This document shows, in pieces, positions 34,770 through 44,127 of a stretch of DNA of 64,000 nucleotides. The translations under genes were made by a program, and so were the position numbers. The DNA lies in assembly GCF_000959725.1 (NCBI RefSeq), contig NZ_CP009322.1:2728001-2792000 (forward strand). Reading direction: 5' to 3'. Numbering within the stretch: position 1 is the stretch's first letter; the number at the start of each line of letters is the position of its first letter. Source of the stretch: Burkholderia gladioli. GTDB taxonomy: Bacteria > Pseudomonadota > Gammaproteobacteria > Burkholderiales > Burkholderiaceae. Under the pieces are notes generated by a model. That model made no database searches, had not been told where the DNA came from, and worked only from the letters and a program-made list of their open reading frames with translations.

Positions 34770-37655
34770 ATGAATCGATTCACGACGCTCGCAGCCACAC
34801 TGGCCGTGGCCTGCGCAGTGAGCGCGTGTGGGGGAGACGACGGCGGCAGCGGTGGCGCCGCCTCGATACTGGCGGCGCGTCCGTCAGCCTCCGCGGCCGA
34901 CACGACCAACCTCGACGACAACCGCAGCCTGTCCCTGACCCAGTACGTCGATCCGCTGATCGGCACGCTGGCCAGCAATTCGCCGAACCCCGTGCCGGCC
35001 GGGCAGGCCGGCAGTGTCGAGCCGGCCGCCGGCCTGCCTTCGGGCATGGTGCAGTGGGCGCCCGACACCAACACCACGCCGGCGCCGAACGACAGCAAGG
35101 AGCCGGGCTCGCCGGCCGGCTACTACTACGACATCAACTCGATCCAGGGCTTCAGCGTGACGCACATGCCGGGTGCCGGCTGCGGCGGCAACAACGGCGA
35201 ATTCCCGGTGATGCCCACCACCGACTTCACCCAGCTGGTACCCACCTTCAGTCATGCGAACGAAACGGCCAAGCCGGGCTACTACTCGGTGCTGCTCGAT
35301 TCGCAGATCAAGGTGGAGCTGACCGCCACCCTGCGCACCGGCTTCGGCCAGTTCACCTACCCGGCCGGCAAGCCCGCGCTGCTGGTGCTGGACGCCACGC
35401 GCACCAACACCAAGACCTCCACCACCGGCTCGATCACGCAGGTGTCCGACAGCGTGATCTCGGGCAGCACGGTGGGCGGCGGCTTCTGCGGCAACTCGGT
35501 GCCGGTGCCGGTCTACTTCTATGCGGCCTTCGACCGGCCCTTCACCTCGGCCGCGATCTCGCACGGCGTGGCCCAGCTCGGCTTCCGCTCGGGCCTGACG
35601 GTGAAGATGAAGATCGGCATCTCCTACGTCAGCGTCGCCAACGCGAAGGCCAACCTCGACGCGGAAAATCGCGGCTGGGACTTCGACGGTGTGCGCACGC
35701 AGGCCGACAGCACCTGGAACGACCGCCTCAACGCGATCCGCGTGGCGGGCGGCACCGCCGACGCGAAGAAGAAGTTCTACACGGCGCTCTATCACGCGCT
35801 GTGGGCGCCCAGCATCTTCAGCGACGTGAACGGCCAGTACATCGGCTTCGACAATACCGTGCACCAGGTCGCCAAGGGCCAGCAGGCACAGTATTCGTCG
35901 TTCTCGGGCTGGGACATCTACCGCTCGCTGATCCAATTGAAGTCGATCCTCGACCCGTCGGAAACCAGCGACATGATCCAGTCGCTCGTCAACGACGCGG
36001 ACCAGTGCGGCGCGATCCCGCATTGGGTCAACGACAACGTCGAGGACGGCGTGATGCCGGGCGATGCCGGTTCGCTGATCGTCTCCAGCGCCTATGCCTT
36101 CGGCGCGCGGCGCTTCGATACGCAATCGGCCCTGCAGCACATGGTGAAGATGGCGAACATCCCCGGCACCGCCTGCAACAACGTCACCACCAACGGCGGC
36201 CGCGCCAGCTACCTGCAGACCGGCTACATCACCAGCGGCGAGTGGGGGCAGGCTTCGTCGACGCTCGAATACTCGAGCAGCGACTTCGCGATCTCGCGCT
36301 TCGCCGGCGAACTGGGCGACACCGCCACGCAGCGCATGCTGCTGGGCCGCTCGGCCTACTGGCAGAACCTGCTCAACACCTCGCTCACGCCGCCGCTGAT
36401 CGCGGGCCGCCAGTCGAACGGCGCCTGGATCCCGGAAACGCCGAGCAGCGGCGACAACTACGTGGAGGGCAATGCCGAGCAGTACACCTGGATGGTGCCG
36501 TACAACGCGGCGGGCCTGTTCGCGCAGCTCGGCGGCAACAGCACGGTGACGTCCCGGCTCGACCAGTTCTTCACGGTGCTCAACGCCGGCCTGAGCCTGC
36601 CCAATTTCTACATGGGCAACGAGCCGACCTTCGAGGTGCCCTGGCTCTATAACTGGGCGGCGCAGCCTTCGGGCACGCAGCGCGTGGTGCAGCAGATCAT
36701 GGCCACCGCGTTCGGCACCGGCCCCGACGGCCTGCCGGGCAACGACGACCTCGGCGCCGTGTCGGGCTGGTATGTGTGGGGGGCGCTCGGCCTGTACCCG
36801 CAGATCCCGGGCGTGGCGGGCCTGGCGATCGGCAGCCCGCAGTTCCCGCAGATCGACGTGCGGCTCGGCAACGGCCGCACCTGGCGGATCCGCGCGGCGG
36901 GCGCGCCGAACTCGAGCTACGTGCGTTCGCTGTCGATCGACGGCCGTGCCCACGACACCGCCTGGGTCGCCTACGACGACATCGCCAACGGCGCCACCCT
37001 GCACTTCTCGATGGGCAGCTCGCCCTCGCAATGGGGCAGCCAGAAGCAGCCGCCGTCGTTTGGCGTGCCGGTGGCGATCAACGCGGCCGACAGCTACAAC
37101 AACCGCGGCTTCAGCGCGGACGGCGCGACCAACAGCGACGGCCAGGGCGCGGACTTCGACGGCAGCCTGTTCAGCTACTCGCTCAATGCGCTGGCGGCGG
37201 CGGGCGTGCAGCCGGGCAAGCCGTTCGCGGTGGCCGGCGCCAGCGTGGCGGTGGCGGGCGGCCCGCTCACGCTCGACAACACCGTCACCGTCGGGCAGAC
37301 CGTGATGCTGCCGCCGGGCTCGGTGGGCACCGGCGTGGTGGTGCTCGGCTCGGCCAACAACGGCCCGAGCAACGGCACAGCGCAGCTGAACTTCGCGGAC
37401 GGCTCGAGCCAGGCGGTCACGCTGAGCTTCGACGACTGGACCCTGAACGGCGGCGGCGCGAGCCCCCGCTCGACGGTGGCCGTCACGATGGCCTATCGCA
37501 ACTCGGCCAGCGGCCAGCAGGACAACGTGAAGACCTACATCTTCGCGCAGAAGATTCCGGTGCCGCTGGGCAAGGTGGTGACCAGCATCACGCTGCCGCG
37601 CCAGGTCAGCGCCGGCAAGATGCACGTGTTCGGGATCGGCATGACGAACTCGTGA
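34770..37655 (+). CDS. Exported GH92 alpha-mannosidase
   Basis: 961 residues from the ATG at 34770, with GGAGAGAGAGACGATC upstream. Lipobox-type signal (VACAVSACGG). The catalytic core spans about 50-750: QYVDPLIGTLA, the GH92 hallmark HMPGAGCGGNNGEFPVMP, and GNEPTFEVPWLYNW. A C-terminal beta-sandwich of roughly 190 residues (SYNNRGFSADGATNSDG onward) looks carbohydrate-binding. GH92 enzymes cleave alpha-mannosides, often from yeast mannan or N-glycans, Ca-dependently. Neighbour GH3 lies downstream on the same strand, but a terminator separates them. Confidence 0.9.
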   Translation: MNRFTTLAATLAVACAVSACGGDDGGSGGAASILAARPSASAADTTNLDDNRSLSLTQYVDPLIGTLASNSPNPVPAGQAGSVEPAAGLPSGMVQWAPDTNTTPAPNDSKEPGSPAGYYYDINSIQGFSVTHMPGAGCGGNNGEFPVMPTTDFTQLVPTFSHANETAKPGYYSVLLDSQIKVELTATLRTGFGQFTYPAGKPALLVLDATRTNTKTSTTGSITQVSDSVISGSTVGGGFCGNSVPVPVYFYAAFDRPFTSAAISHGVAQLGFRSGLTVKMKIGISYVSVANAKANLDAENRGWDFDGVRTQADSTWNDRLNAIRVAGGTADAKKKFYTALYHALWAPSIFSDVNGQYIGFDNTVHQVAKGQQAQYSSFSGWDIYRSLIQLKSILDPSETSDMIQSLVNDADQCGAIPHWVNDNVEDGVMPGDAGSLIVSSAYAFGARRFDTQSALQHMVKMANIPGTACNNVTTNGGRASYLQTGYITSGEWGQASSTLEYSSSDFAISRFAGELGDTATQRMLLGRSAYWQNLLNTSLTPPLIAGRQSNGAWIPETPSSGDNYVEGNAEQYTWMVPYNAAGLFAQLGGNSTVTSRLDQFFTVLNAGLSLPNFYMGNEPTFEVPWLYNWAAQPSGTQRVVQQIMATAFGTGPDGLPGNDDLGAVSGWYVWGALGLYPQIPGVAGLAIGSPQFPQIDVRLGNGRTWRIRAAGAPNSSYVRSLSIDGRAHDTAWVAYDDIANGATLHFSMGSSPSQWGSQKQPPSFGVPVAINAADSYNNRGFSADGATNSDGQGADFDGSLFSYSLNALAAAGVQPGKPFAVAGASVAVAGGPLTLDNTVTVGQTVMLPPGSVGTGVVVLGSANNGPSNGTAQLNFADGSSQAVTLSFDDWTLNGGGASPRSTVAVTMAYRNSASGQQDNVKTYIFAQKIPVPLGKVVTSITLPRQVSAGKMHVFGIGMTNS

Positions 37656-37672
37656 TGACGGCATGACCCGGC

Positions 37673-37707
37673 AAGGCCCCGCATCGTCGATGGCGATGCG
37701 GGGCCTT
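37673..37707 (+). terminator. Terminator after GH92
   Basis: Long stem AAGGCCCCGCATCG / CGATGCGGGGCCTT with loop TCGATGG, 17 nt after the GH92 stop. The U-tract is limited (TTCTC). Separates GH92 from GH3 transcription. Confidence 0.7.
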
Positions 37708-38068
37708 CTCACCTCCCCCTCCGCGAAACTTTCCCCTCCGCGCATATCCCGCGCCCCGCCTTGTTTTTCGGCACTTCTTACACTTCTTTTTCGATACCTC
37801 TCGGGAAGCTTTTCCGCTCGAAAAAGAGACGACATCGGTACCACGAAGAAAGATCCGAGGATTGAGGGAAAACACCGATGCTGTAGTCGGACTACATTCC
37901 TACTATCGAAGCCGGTGGAGGTTTCCTACATCACACTGGCCACGTCGATTCTCCACTCCGTCGCGACGGTGCGCACCGTCGCGGCACACGCGGACCGCGT
38001 TCCGCGTTGCATCCGTTGTCGCTTCCTGCATCAGAGACACCCAACCAGAACCAAACGGAGAGAGAGAC

Positions 38069-40279
38069 ATGCAGGTCAGACTCTGGTCGGCCGCCGCCGT
38101 GGCGGCGTTCGCGTTCGCCGGTGCCCATGCGGCCGGCGCCCCCGACATCATCAACTTCCCGCCCACGCCGTCGAGCCTCGACGTGGTCGGTTCGATCGCC
38201 GCGCAAATCCGGGCCGACGCGCTCCTGCGCAAGATGACGCTCGATGAAAAACTGCAGCTGATTCATTCGCAGTACGAGATGAGCGCGGTGCCCGGCGGCG
38301 GCGCCGGTTATATCCAGGGCGTGCCGCGCCTGGGCATCCCCGACCTGAACATGGCCGATTCCTCGACCGGCTCGGGCAGCACCTCGCAACCCAGCACCAC
38401 CTTCCCGGCCACCATCGCGGTGGCCGCCAGCTGGGACCGCCAGCTCTCCAATGCCTATGGCCGGCAGGTCGCGCAGCAGTTGCGCGCGCAAGGATTCGGC
38501 ATGGGCCTGGGCGGCGGCACCAACCTCGCGCGCGAGCCGCGCGGCGGGCGCCTGTTCGAGTATCTCGGCGAGGATCCGCAGCTCGCCGGCGACCTGCTGG
38601 CCGAGCGCACCGACGGCACGCAGCGCGAAAAAGTGATCGCAACCATCAAGCATTACGCCGGCAACGAGCAGGAACACGGCCGGCAGGGCGGCAACACGCA
38701 GATCGACGAGCGCACGCTGCGCGAGATCTACCTGCTGCCCTTCGAGATCGCCGCCAAGCGCGCGCGTCCCGGCAGCGTGATGTGCTCGTACAACCGCCTG
38801 AACGGCGACTACGCCTGCGAGAACACCTACCTGCTGTCCACCGTGCTGAAGAACGACTGGGGCTTCGAAGGCCAGGTCCAGTCCGACTGGGGCGCGGCGC
38901 ACAGCACGGCGAAGTCGATCAACGCCGGGCTCGACGAGGAAGAGGACGTCGGCGCCACCGTCTACCTGACGCCGGCCGCCGTCAAGCAGGCGATCGCGAA
39001 CGGCTCGGTGTCCACCGTGCGGCTCGACGACATGGTGCGGCGCAAGCTCTACACCATGATCCGGCTCGGTCTGGTCGATCATCCCGCCAAGAGCGGCACG
39101 GTCGATTTCGCGGCCGGCAACGCCTTCGCGCAGAAGGCCGCCGAGCAGTCGATGGTGCTGCTGAAGAACGAGGGCAACCAGTTGCCGCTGGTCGCCTCGG
39201 CGCTCAAGCGGATCGCCGTGATCGGCGGCCATGCCGACGCGGCGGTACTCTCGGGCGGCGGCTCGGGCAACACGCGCGACCCGGTGACGGGCTCGTTCGC
39301 CGGCTGCGGCGGCCTGCAGTTCGGCAGCTCGACGGGCTGCGGCTGGTGGCACAACCCCTGGCTCAAGCTCGATACGCCGATCGTCGCCGCGATCCAGCAG
39401 CTCGCGCCGGGCGCGCAGGTCAGCTTCGCCGGCAACAGCGACCAGCAACAACCGTTCCGCGCCTACACGCAGCAGGAGATCGACTCGGCCGCGGCGCTCG
39501 CCAAGCAGTCCGACGTGGCGATCGTGGTGGTCGCGCAGCCGGCCGGCGAGGACTTCGGCGACCTGCAGAGCCTTTCGCTCGCCAATCCGTCGAACCAGGA
39601 TGCGCTGGTCTCGGCGGTGGCGGCCGCCAACCCGCGCACGGTGGTGGTGGTCGAGAGCGGCAACCCGGTGCTGATGCCGTGGAAGGACAATGTCTCGGCG
39701 ATCGTCGAGGCCTGGTTCCCGGGCGACGGCGGCGGCAAGGCGATCGCCAACCTGCTGTTCGGCCAGGTCAATCCGTCCGGCAAGCTGCCGGTGACCTTCC
39801 CGGCGCGCGACCAGGACACGCCGACCTGGGGCAGCAACGGCAGCTTCGATCCGAATCCCGTCTACAGCGAGAAGCTCGACATGGGCTATCGCTGGTATGA
39901 CGCGAAGAACATCGACCCGATGTTCGAATTCGGCTTCGGGCTCTCGTACACGCAATTCGCGTACTCGGGCCTGTCGGTGCTGCGCCTGCCGGGCAACCTG
40001 CTCGACGTGAGCTTCACGGTCCGCAACAGCGGCCGCGTGGCCGGCGCCGAGATTCCGCAGGTCTACCTGGGCGTGCCGTACAAGGACGAGCCGCCGCGCC
40101 GCCTGGTCGGCTGGGACAAGGTTCGCCTGAATCCGGGCGAGTCGCGCCGCGTCAATGTGATCGTCACGCCGCGCATGCAGAGCGTGTGGGACGAGGCGCA
40201 GGGCAAGTGGCGCTATGTGCCGGGCAGCAGCGTGTATGTGGGCGCGTCGTCACGCGATATCCGACTGCAACAGCGCTGA
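38069..40279 (+). CDS. Exported GH3 beta-glucosidase
   Basis: 736 residues from the ATG at 38069, with CGGAGAGAGAGAC upstream. Signal peptide to about residue 20 (AFAGAHAAGA). N-terminal barrel: LREIYLLPFEIAAKRARPG, KHYAGNEQEHGR and the nucleophile motif GQVQSDWGAAH (D273). C-terminal alpha/beta sandwich (AIVVVAQPAGEDFGD, VVVESGNPVLMPW) and an FnIII-like domain ending RDIRLQQR. Typical periplasmic or secreted beta-glucosidase/xylosidase fold. Independent promoter region upstream. Confidence 0.92.
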   Translation: MQVRLWSAAAVAAFAFAGAHAAGAPDIINFPPTPSSLDVVGSIAAQIRADALLRKMTLDEKLQLIHSQYEMSAVPGGGAGYIQGVPRLGIPDLNMADSSTGSGSTSQPSTTFPATIAVAASWDRQLSNAYGRQVAQQLRAQGFGMGLGGGTNLAREPRGGRLFEYLGEDPQLAGDLLAERTDGTQREKVIATIKHYAGNEQEHGRQGGNTQIDERTLREIYLLPFEIAAKRARPGSVMCSYNRLNGDYACENTYLLSTVLKNDWGFEGQVQSDWGAAHSTAKSINAGLDEEEDVGATVYLTPAAVKQAIANGSVSTVRLDDMVRRKLYTMIRLGLVDHPAKSGTVDFAAGNAFAQKAAEQSMVLLKNEGNQLPLVASALKRIAVIGGHADAAVLSGGGSGNTRDPVTGSFAGCGGLQFGSSTGCGWWHNPWLKLDTPIVAAIQQLAPGAQVSFAGNSDQQQPFRAYTQQEIDSAAALAKQSDVAIVVVAQPAGEDFGDLQSLSLANPSNQDALVSAVAAANPRTVVVVESGNPVLMPWKDNVSAIVEAWFPGDGGGKAIANLLFGQVNPSGKLPVTFPARDQDTPTWGSNGSFDPNPVYSEKLDMGYRWYDAKNIDPMFEFGFGLSYTQFAYSGLSVLRLPGNLLDVSFTVRNSGRVAGAEIPQVYLGVPYKDEPPRRLVGWDKVRLNPGESRRVNVIVTPRMQSVWDEAQGKWRYVPGSSVYVGASSRDIRLQQR

Positions 40280-40330
40280 TCGGACGCACCGGGCGGCGGC
40301 GGGCGACGCCGTCCGGGCCTCGAAATACCG

Positions 40331-40366
40331 GCGGGGCGGGCCTTCTGGCCCGCCCCGCGGTTTTTT
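40331..40366 (+). terminator. Intrinsic terminator after GH3
   Basis: Twelve-base-pair stem GCGGGGCGGGCC / GGCCCGCCCCGC with loop TTCT, followed by GG and six T (40361-40366). Ends the GH3 transcript. Confidence 0.88.
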
Positions 40367-40559
40367 ATCGGCGCATTCACCGCGCTGCTCGGGAATTCGT
40401 GTCACGCAACGGCTCATCCCGCCGGGTGCAATAAATCCCTTGCTTCGGGTAATCGCATGTAATTAAATGCCTCGAATGAATCAGGCAGATTGCCGGTATA
40501 TGTGAAAATGTGCCCCGAGCCTAGTAATATGGCGCCCTATCGACACTCGCCCACCCACA

Positions 40560-40889
40560 ATGAGCAATAACCTCAACGTTCTCGAAGAGCAGCTGCGTGA
40601 ACTCGACCGCCAGATCGCCGAGGCCAAGACCGAAGGCAAGCGTGGCCTGCTTTCGACTCTCAAGGATCAGGTAGAGCAATACGGCATTACCGAAGACGAA
40701 TTGCTGCGTGCGGCCGGTTTCCGCGAGCCGGCGAAAATGCGTCGCGCCGCGCCCGCCAAATACTACGACCCGTCCTCGGGTAATTCGTGGTCGGGCCGCG
40801 GCCCGCGCCCGAAGTGGCTGCAAGGCAAGGAACTCGACGATTACCTGATCGACCGCGCGCCGAAACCCTGGTGGCCGGGCGAGGACTGA
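40560..40889 (+). CDS. H-NS family nucleoid protein
   Basis: 109 residues. N-terminal coiled coil (NVLEEQLRELDRQIAEAK) for dimerisation and a C-terminal DNA-binding core YYDPSSGNSWSGRGPRPKWL with the conserved GRGPRPxW hook, as in BpH3 and MvaT-like Burkholderia H-NS proteins. Binds AT-rich DNA and silences foreign genes. The AT-rich gaps in this window would be natural targets (inference). Short upstream promoter region, no near partner. Confidence 0.92.
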   Translation: MSNNLNVLEEQLRELDRQIAEAKTEGKRGLLSTLKDQVEQYGITEDELLRAAGFREPAKMRRAAPAKYYDPSSGNSWSGRGPRPKWLQGKELDDYLIDRAPKPWWPGED

Positions 40890-41067
40890 TCGCCGGGCCC
40901 GCGGCGCGCGAGCTGCCCACGCCGGCGCCCTGCTGGCCATCGCGCGTCGGCCGTTGATGTAGACCGGGTGGTCTCCCACAGGCCGCCCGAAAAAATTTTC
41001 ACCCGACGCGACGGATTTCGCGGCGTGCTCCGTTTAACGGAGACCATCCACGCCGGCAGGACTCCGT

Positions 41068-42558
41068 ATGAACGTTCCGCCCCGCTTCACCGCCGCCGCG
41101 ATCGCGCTGAACCGCTTCGGCCTCGGCGCGCGCGCCGACGACAGCGCCCCCGCCGATCCGCAAGCCTGGCTGCTCGACCAGTTCGCGCGTTATGAAGCGC
41201 GCCCGGCGGCCTGGGCCGAGACGCCAGGCGCGGTCGCGCTGGCGACACGCTTCGGCGAGCAGCGCAACGAATTTCGCGCCGCCAGTGCCGCCGAGGCCGC
41301 TTCCATGCCGCCCGCGCCATCACCGGCCGCCAGGCTAGCGGCGGCCTCGTCGGCCACACCCGGCGCGACGCAAAACCCCGCGCAGGCAGCACGCCAGGCC
41401 CTCAACCAGATGATTCGCCGCGAGGGCGTGGCGGTCTATCGCGATGCCGTCGATGCGCGCGTCGAGAGCGCGCTGAGCACGCCGACGCCCTTCGTCGAAC
41501 GGCTGGTGCACTTCTGGGCCAATCATTTCGCGGTGTCGGTGGACAAGGGGCAGGTGGCCGGGCTGGCCGGCGCCTTCGAGCTGGAGGCGATCCGCCCGCA
41601 CGTGCTCGGCCGTTTCGAGGACCTGCTGGTGGCGGCCGAGCAGCATCCCGCCATGCAGCTGTTCCTGGACCAGACGCGCTCGGTCGGCCCCGACAGCCGC
41701 GCCGCCATGCGCGCCGACGCGCGCGACCCGGCCCACAAGCGCGGACTCAACGAAAACCTCGCGCGCGAGATCATGGAACTGCACACGCTCGGCGTGCGCA
41801 GCGGCTACACCCAGGCCGACGTCACCGAATTCGCGCGCGCGCTGACCGGCTGGAGCGTGGCCGGCGTGCGCGGCCCGCAGCCCAACGACGCGCCGCCGGG
41901 CAGCTTCGTGTTCCGCCCGGCGCTGCACGAGCCCGGCACGCGCACCGTGCTCGGCCGCCGCTACGATCAGGATGGCGAAGCACAGGCGCTCGCGATCCTC
42001 GGCGACCTCGCCCGCGCGCCCGCCACGGGGCGCCACCTGGCCTTCCAACTGGCCCGTCATTTCGTTGCCGACGATCCGCCCGCCGCGCTGACCGAGCGGC
42101 TCGCGCAAGCCTTCGAGCGCAGCGGCGGCGACCTGCCGACCGTCTATCGCGCGCTGGTCGAGGCGCCCGAGGCCTGGTCGCCGCGCGCCGCCAAGTTCAA
42201 GACGCCCTGGGACTGGACGCTCTCCTCGCTGCGCGGGCTCGGCTGGACCTCGCTCGACGGCCTCAAGGCCGCCCCGCTGCTGACCCAGCTCGGCCAACCC
42301 GTGTGGCGCCCCGGCTCGCCCGCCGGCTACGACGATATCGCCGCGAGCTGGGCCGCGCCCGACGCGCTGGTGCGCCGCGTCGAGGTCGCGCAGCGCCTGG
42401 CCGCGCGCACCGGCGATCGCGTCGACGCGCGCCAGCTCGGCAACACGCTGTTCGACGGCACGCTGGGCGAAACCACCGCCACCGCCGTGTCGCGCGCCGA
42501 AAGTTCCACCACCGCGCTGGCGCTGCTGCTCGTCTCGCCCGACTTCCAACGGAGGTAA
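41068..42558 (+). CDS. DUF1800 family protein
   Basis: 496 residues starting MNVPPRFTAAAIALNRFGLG. The DUF1800 hallmarks ERLVHFWANHFAVSVDK, NLAREIMELHTLGV and FARALTGWSV are clear, and a C-terminal segment ends in LLLVSPDFQRR. No obvious signal peptide. Partner of the DUF1501 protein 2 nt downstream; the two travel together in many bacteria and are thought to be involved in polymer handling or export, but the biochemical role is not settled. Confidence 0.9.
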   Translation: MNVPPRFTAAAIALNRFGLGARADDSAPADPQAWLLDQFARYEARPAAWAETPGAVALATRFGEQRNEFRAASAAEAASMPPAPSPAARLAAASSATPGATQNPAQAARQALNQMIRREGVAVYRDAVDARVESALSTPTPFVERLVHFWANHFAVSVDKGQVAGLAGAFELEAIRPHVLGRFEDLLVAAEQHPAMQLFLDQTRSVGPDSRAAMRADARDPAHKRGLNENLAREIMELHTLGVRSGYTQADVTEFARALTGWSVAGVRGPQPNDAPPGSFVFRPALHEPGTRTVLGRRYDQDGEAQALAILGDLARAPATGRHLAFQLARHFVADDPPAALTERLAQAFERSGGDLPTVYRALVEAPEAWSPRAAKFKTPWDWTLSSLRGLGWTSLDGLKAAPLLTQLGQPVWRPGSPAGYDDIAASWAAPDALVRRVEVAQRLAARTGDRVDARQLGNTLFDGTLGETTATAVSRAESSTTALALLLVSPDFQRR

Positions 42559-42560
42559 AC

Positions 42561-43712
42561 ATGCTGCCTTCCCGCCGCCGATTCCTCGGCACCGTCGCCG
42601 CCGGTGCCGGCACCCTGCTGATCGCGCCGCGGCTCGCGTTCGCCAACGTCGCCAGCGATCGCCGCTTCGTGTTCGTGATCCAGCGCGGCGCGGCCGACGG
42701 ACTCAATATCCTGGCGCCCTACGCCGAGCCCGACTACGCCCGGCTGCGCGGCGAGCTCGCGATCGACCCCGCCAAGGCCACGCGCCTGGACGGCAGCTTC
42801 GCGCTGCATCCCTCGCTGGTGCAGACGGCGCGGATGTATCAGGGCGGCCAGGCGCTGTTCGTCCACGCGATTGCCTCGCCCTATCGCGACCGCTCGCATT
42901 TCGACGGCCAGAACGTGCTGGAGACGGGCGGCCTGTCGCCCTACCAGGTCAAGGACGGCTGGCTGAACCGGCTCGTTGCGATGCTGCCGACCACGCGCGA
43001 GAACGCGATCGCGCTGGCGCCCACCGTGCCCGCCGCGCTGCGCGGGCCGGCCCGCGTGACCTCCTATGCTCCCTCGGGCCTGCCCGGCGCGCCGGACGAT
43101 CTGCTCACGCGTGTCTCCGCGCTCTACGAGCAGGACGCGCAGCTCGGGCCTTTATGGACCTCGGCGATGCAGGCACGCGGCCTGGCGCACGACGCCGGCG
43201 CGCGGCAGGACCCGGCCAGCGTCGGCAAGCTGGCGGCGAGCTTCCTCGCGCGCGACGACGGCCCGCGCATCGCCATGATCGAGACCGGCGGCTGGGACAC
43301 GCACAGCGCGCAGAACGCGCGCCTCGCCAACGTGCTGAAGGGGCTGGACGCGATGCTGGCCTCGCTGCGCGACGGGCTGGGCCCGGTCTGGAACGACACC
43401 ACCGTGCTGGTGGCCACCGAGTTCGGCCGCACCGCCGCCGCCAACGGCACCGGCGGCACCGATCACGGCCAGGGCTCGGTGGCGATGCTGCTCGGCGGCG
43501 CCGTGGCCGGCGGCCGCGTGATCGCCGACTGGCCCGGCCTGCGCCAGGCCGATCTCTACGAAGGCCGCGACCTCAAGCCGACCGCCTCGCTCGACGCGCT
43601 GATCGCCGGCGCCGCCGCCGAGACGCTGCGCCTCGATCCGCAACGCGCCACCGCGGCGCTGTTCGAGCGCCCGGCCGCGAGCCGACCGATGACGGGCCTG
43701 GTTCACGCCTGA
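42561..43712 (+). CDS. DUF1501 family protein with Tat signal
   Basis: 383 residues; GGAGGTAAAC before the ATG. Twin-arginine signal SRRRFLGTVAAGAG, cleavage near LAFANVA. Alkaline-phosphatase-like fold: IQRGAADGLN, RDRSHFDGQNVLETGG, ETGGWDTHSAQNARL and ATEFGRTAAANGTGGTDHG are the DUF1501 metal-site blocks. Exported folded by Tat, so a metalloenzyme is likely. Same operon as the DUF1800 gene. Confidence 0.9.
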   Translation: MLPSRRRFLGTVAAGAGTLLIAPRLAFANVASDRRFVFVIQRGAADGLNILAPYAEPDYARLRGELAIDPAKATRLDGSFALHPSLVQTARMYQGGQALFVHAIASPYRDRSHFDGQNVLETGGLSPYQVKDGWLNRLVAMLPTTRENAIALAPTVPAALRGPARVTSYAPSGLPGAPDDLLTRVSALYEQDAQLGPLWTSAMQARGLAHDAGARQDPASVGKLAASFLARDDGPRIAMIETGGWDTHSAQNARLANVLKGLDAMLASLRDGLGPVWNDTTVLVATEFGRTAAANGTGGTDHGQGSVAMLLGGAVAGGRVIADWPGLRQADLYEGRDLKPTASLDALIAGAAAETLRLDPQRATAALFERPAASRPMTGLVHA

Positions 43713-43788
43713 AGCGCCCACTCCGTGCCGGCCGGCAAGCCGGCGTTTCAAGAACAGATTCGATAACAGTCCCGGGAGGACATGCATC

Positions 43789-44010
43789 ATGACGATCCGA
43801 TCCAAAACCGTCGCCGCCTTCACCGCCAGCCTGTGCGCGGCCCTGCTTTCGGCCTGCGTGGTCGAGCCCGTTCGGCCGCCCCAGCCGGAACCGCGCGTGG
43901 AGGTGATACCGGCCGCGCCGGCGCCCGGTTATCACTGGGTGAAGGGGCATTACCGCTGGGAAGGCAATCACTGGGAATGGGTCCCGGGACATTGGAAGGC
44001 CGTTTACTGA
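43789..44010 (+). CDS. Small lipoprotein with YxWxPGHW repeats
   Basis: 73 residues; GGGAGGACATGCATC before the ATG. Lipobox LLSAC near residue 23. The mature part PAPGYHWVKGHYRWEGNHW EWVPGHW repeats the aromatic/His pattern seen in the protein at 32033, and the lipid signal resembles that of the protein at 32371. Envelope protein of unknown role. Confidence 0.82.
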   Translation: MTIRSKTVAAFTASLCAALLSACVVEPVRPPQPEPRVEVIPAAPAPGYHWVKGHYRWEGNHWEWVPGHWKAVY

Positions 44011-44038
44011 TCGCCTGGTCGTTCACGCTTCATGGAGA

Positions 44039-44073
44039 AACGGCGACGCGCCTCGGGGGCGTCGCCGTTTTAT
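44039..44073 (+). terminator. Intrinsic terminator
   Basis: Stem AACGGCGACGC / GCGTCGCCGTT with a GC-rich loop, followed by TTATT. Ends the small lipoprotein transcript; 55 nt before the next start. Confidence 0.75.
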
Positions 44074-44127
44074 TGAGCGATACTGATCGCCACCGGCGCG
44101 AACGCTGGCTTGAAAGGAGACGGGAAG

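Noticed and set aside
34884..37844. 986-codon open frame antisense to the GH92 gene
   Set aside because: Same antisense effect of GC-rich codons; no domain recognisable, GH92 motifs are on the plus strand.
37931..39955. 674-codon open frame antisense to the GH3 gene
   Set aside because: Shadow of GH3, no recognisable domain or start signal.
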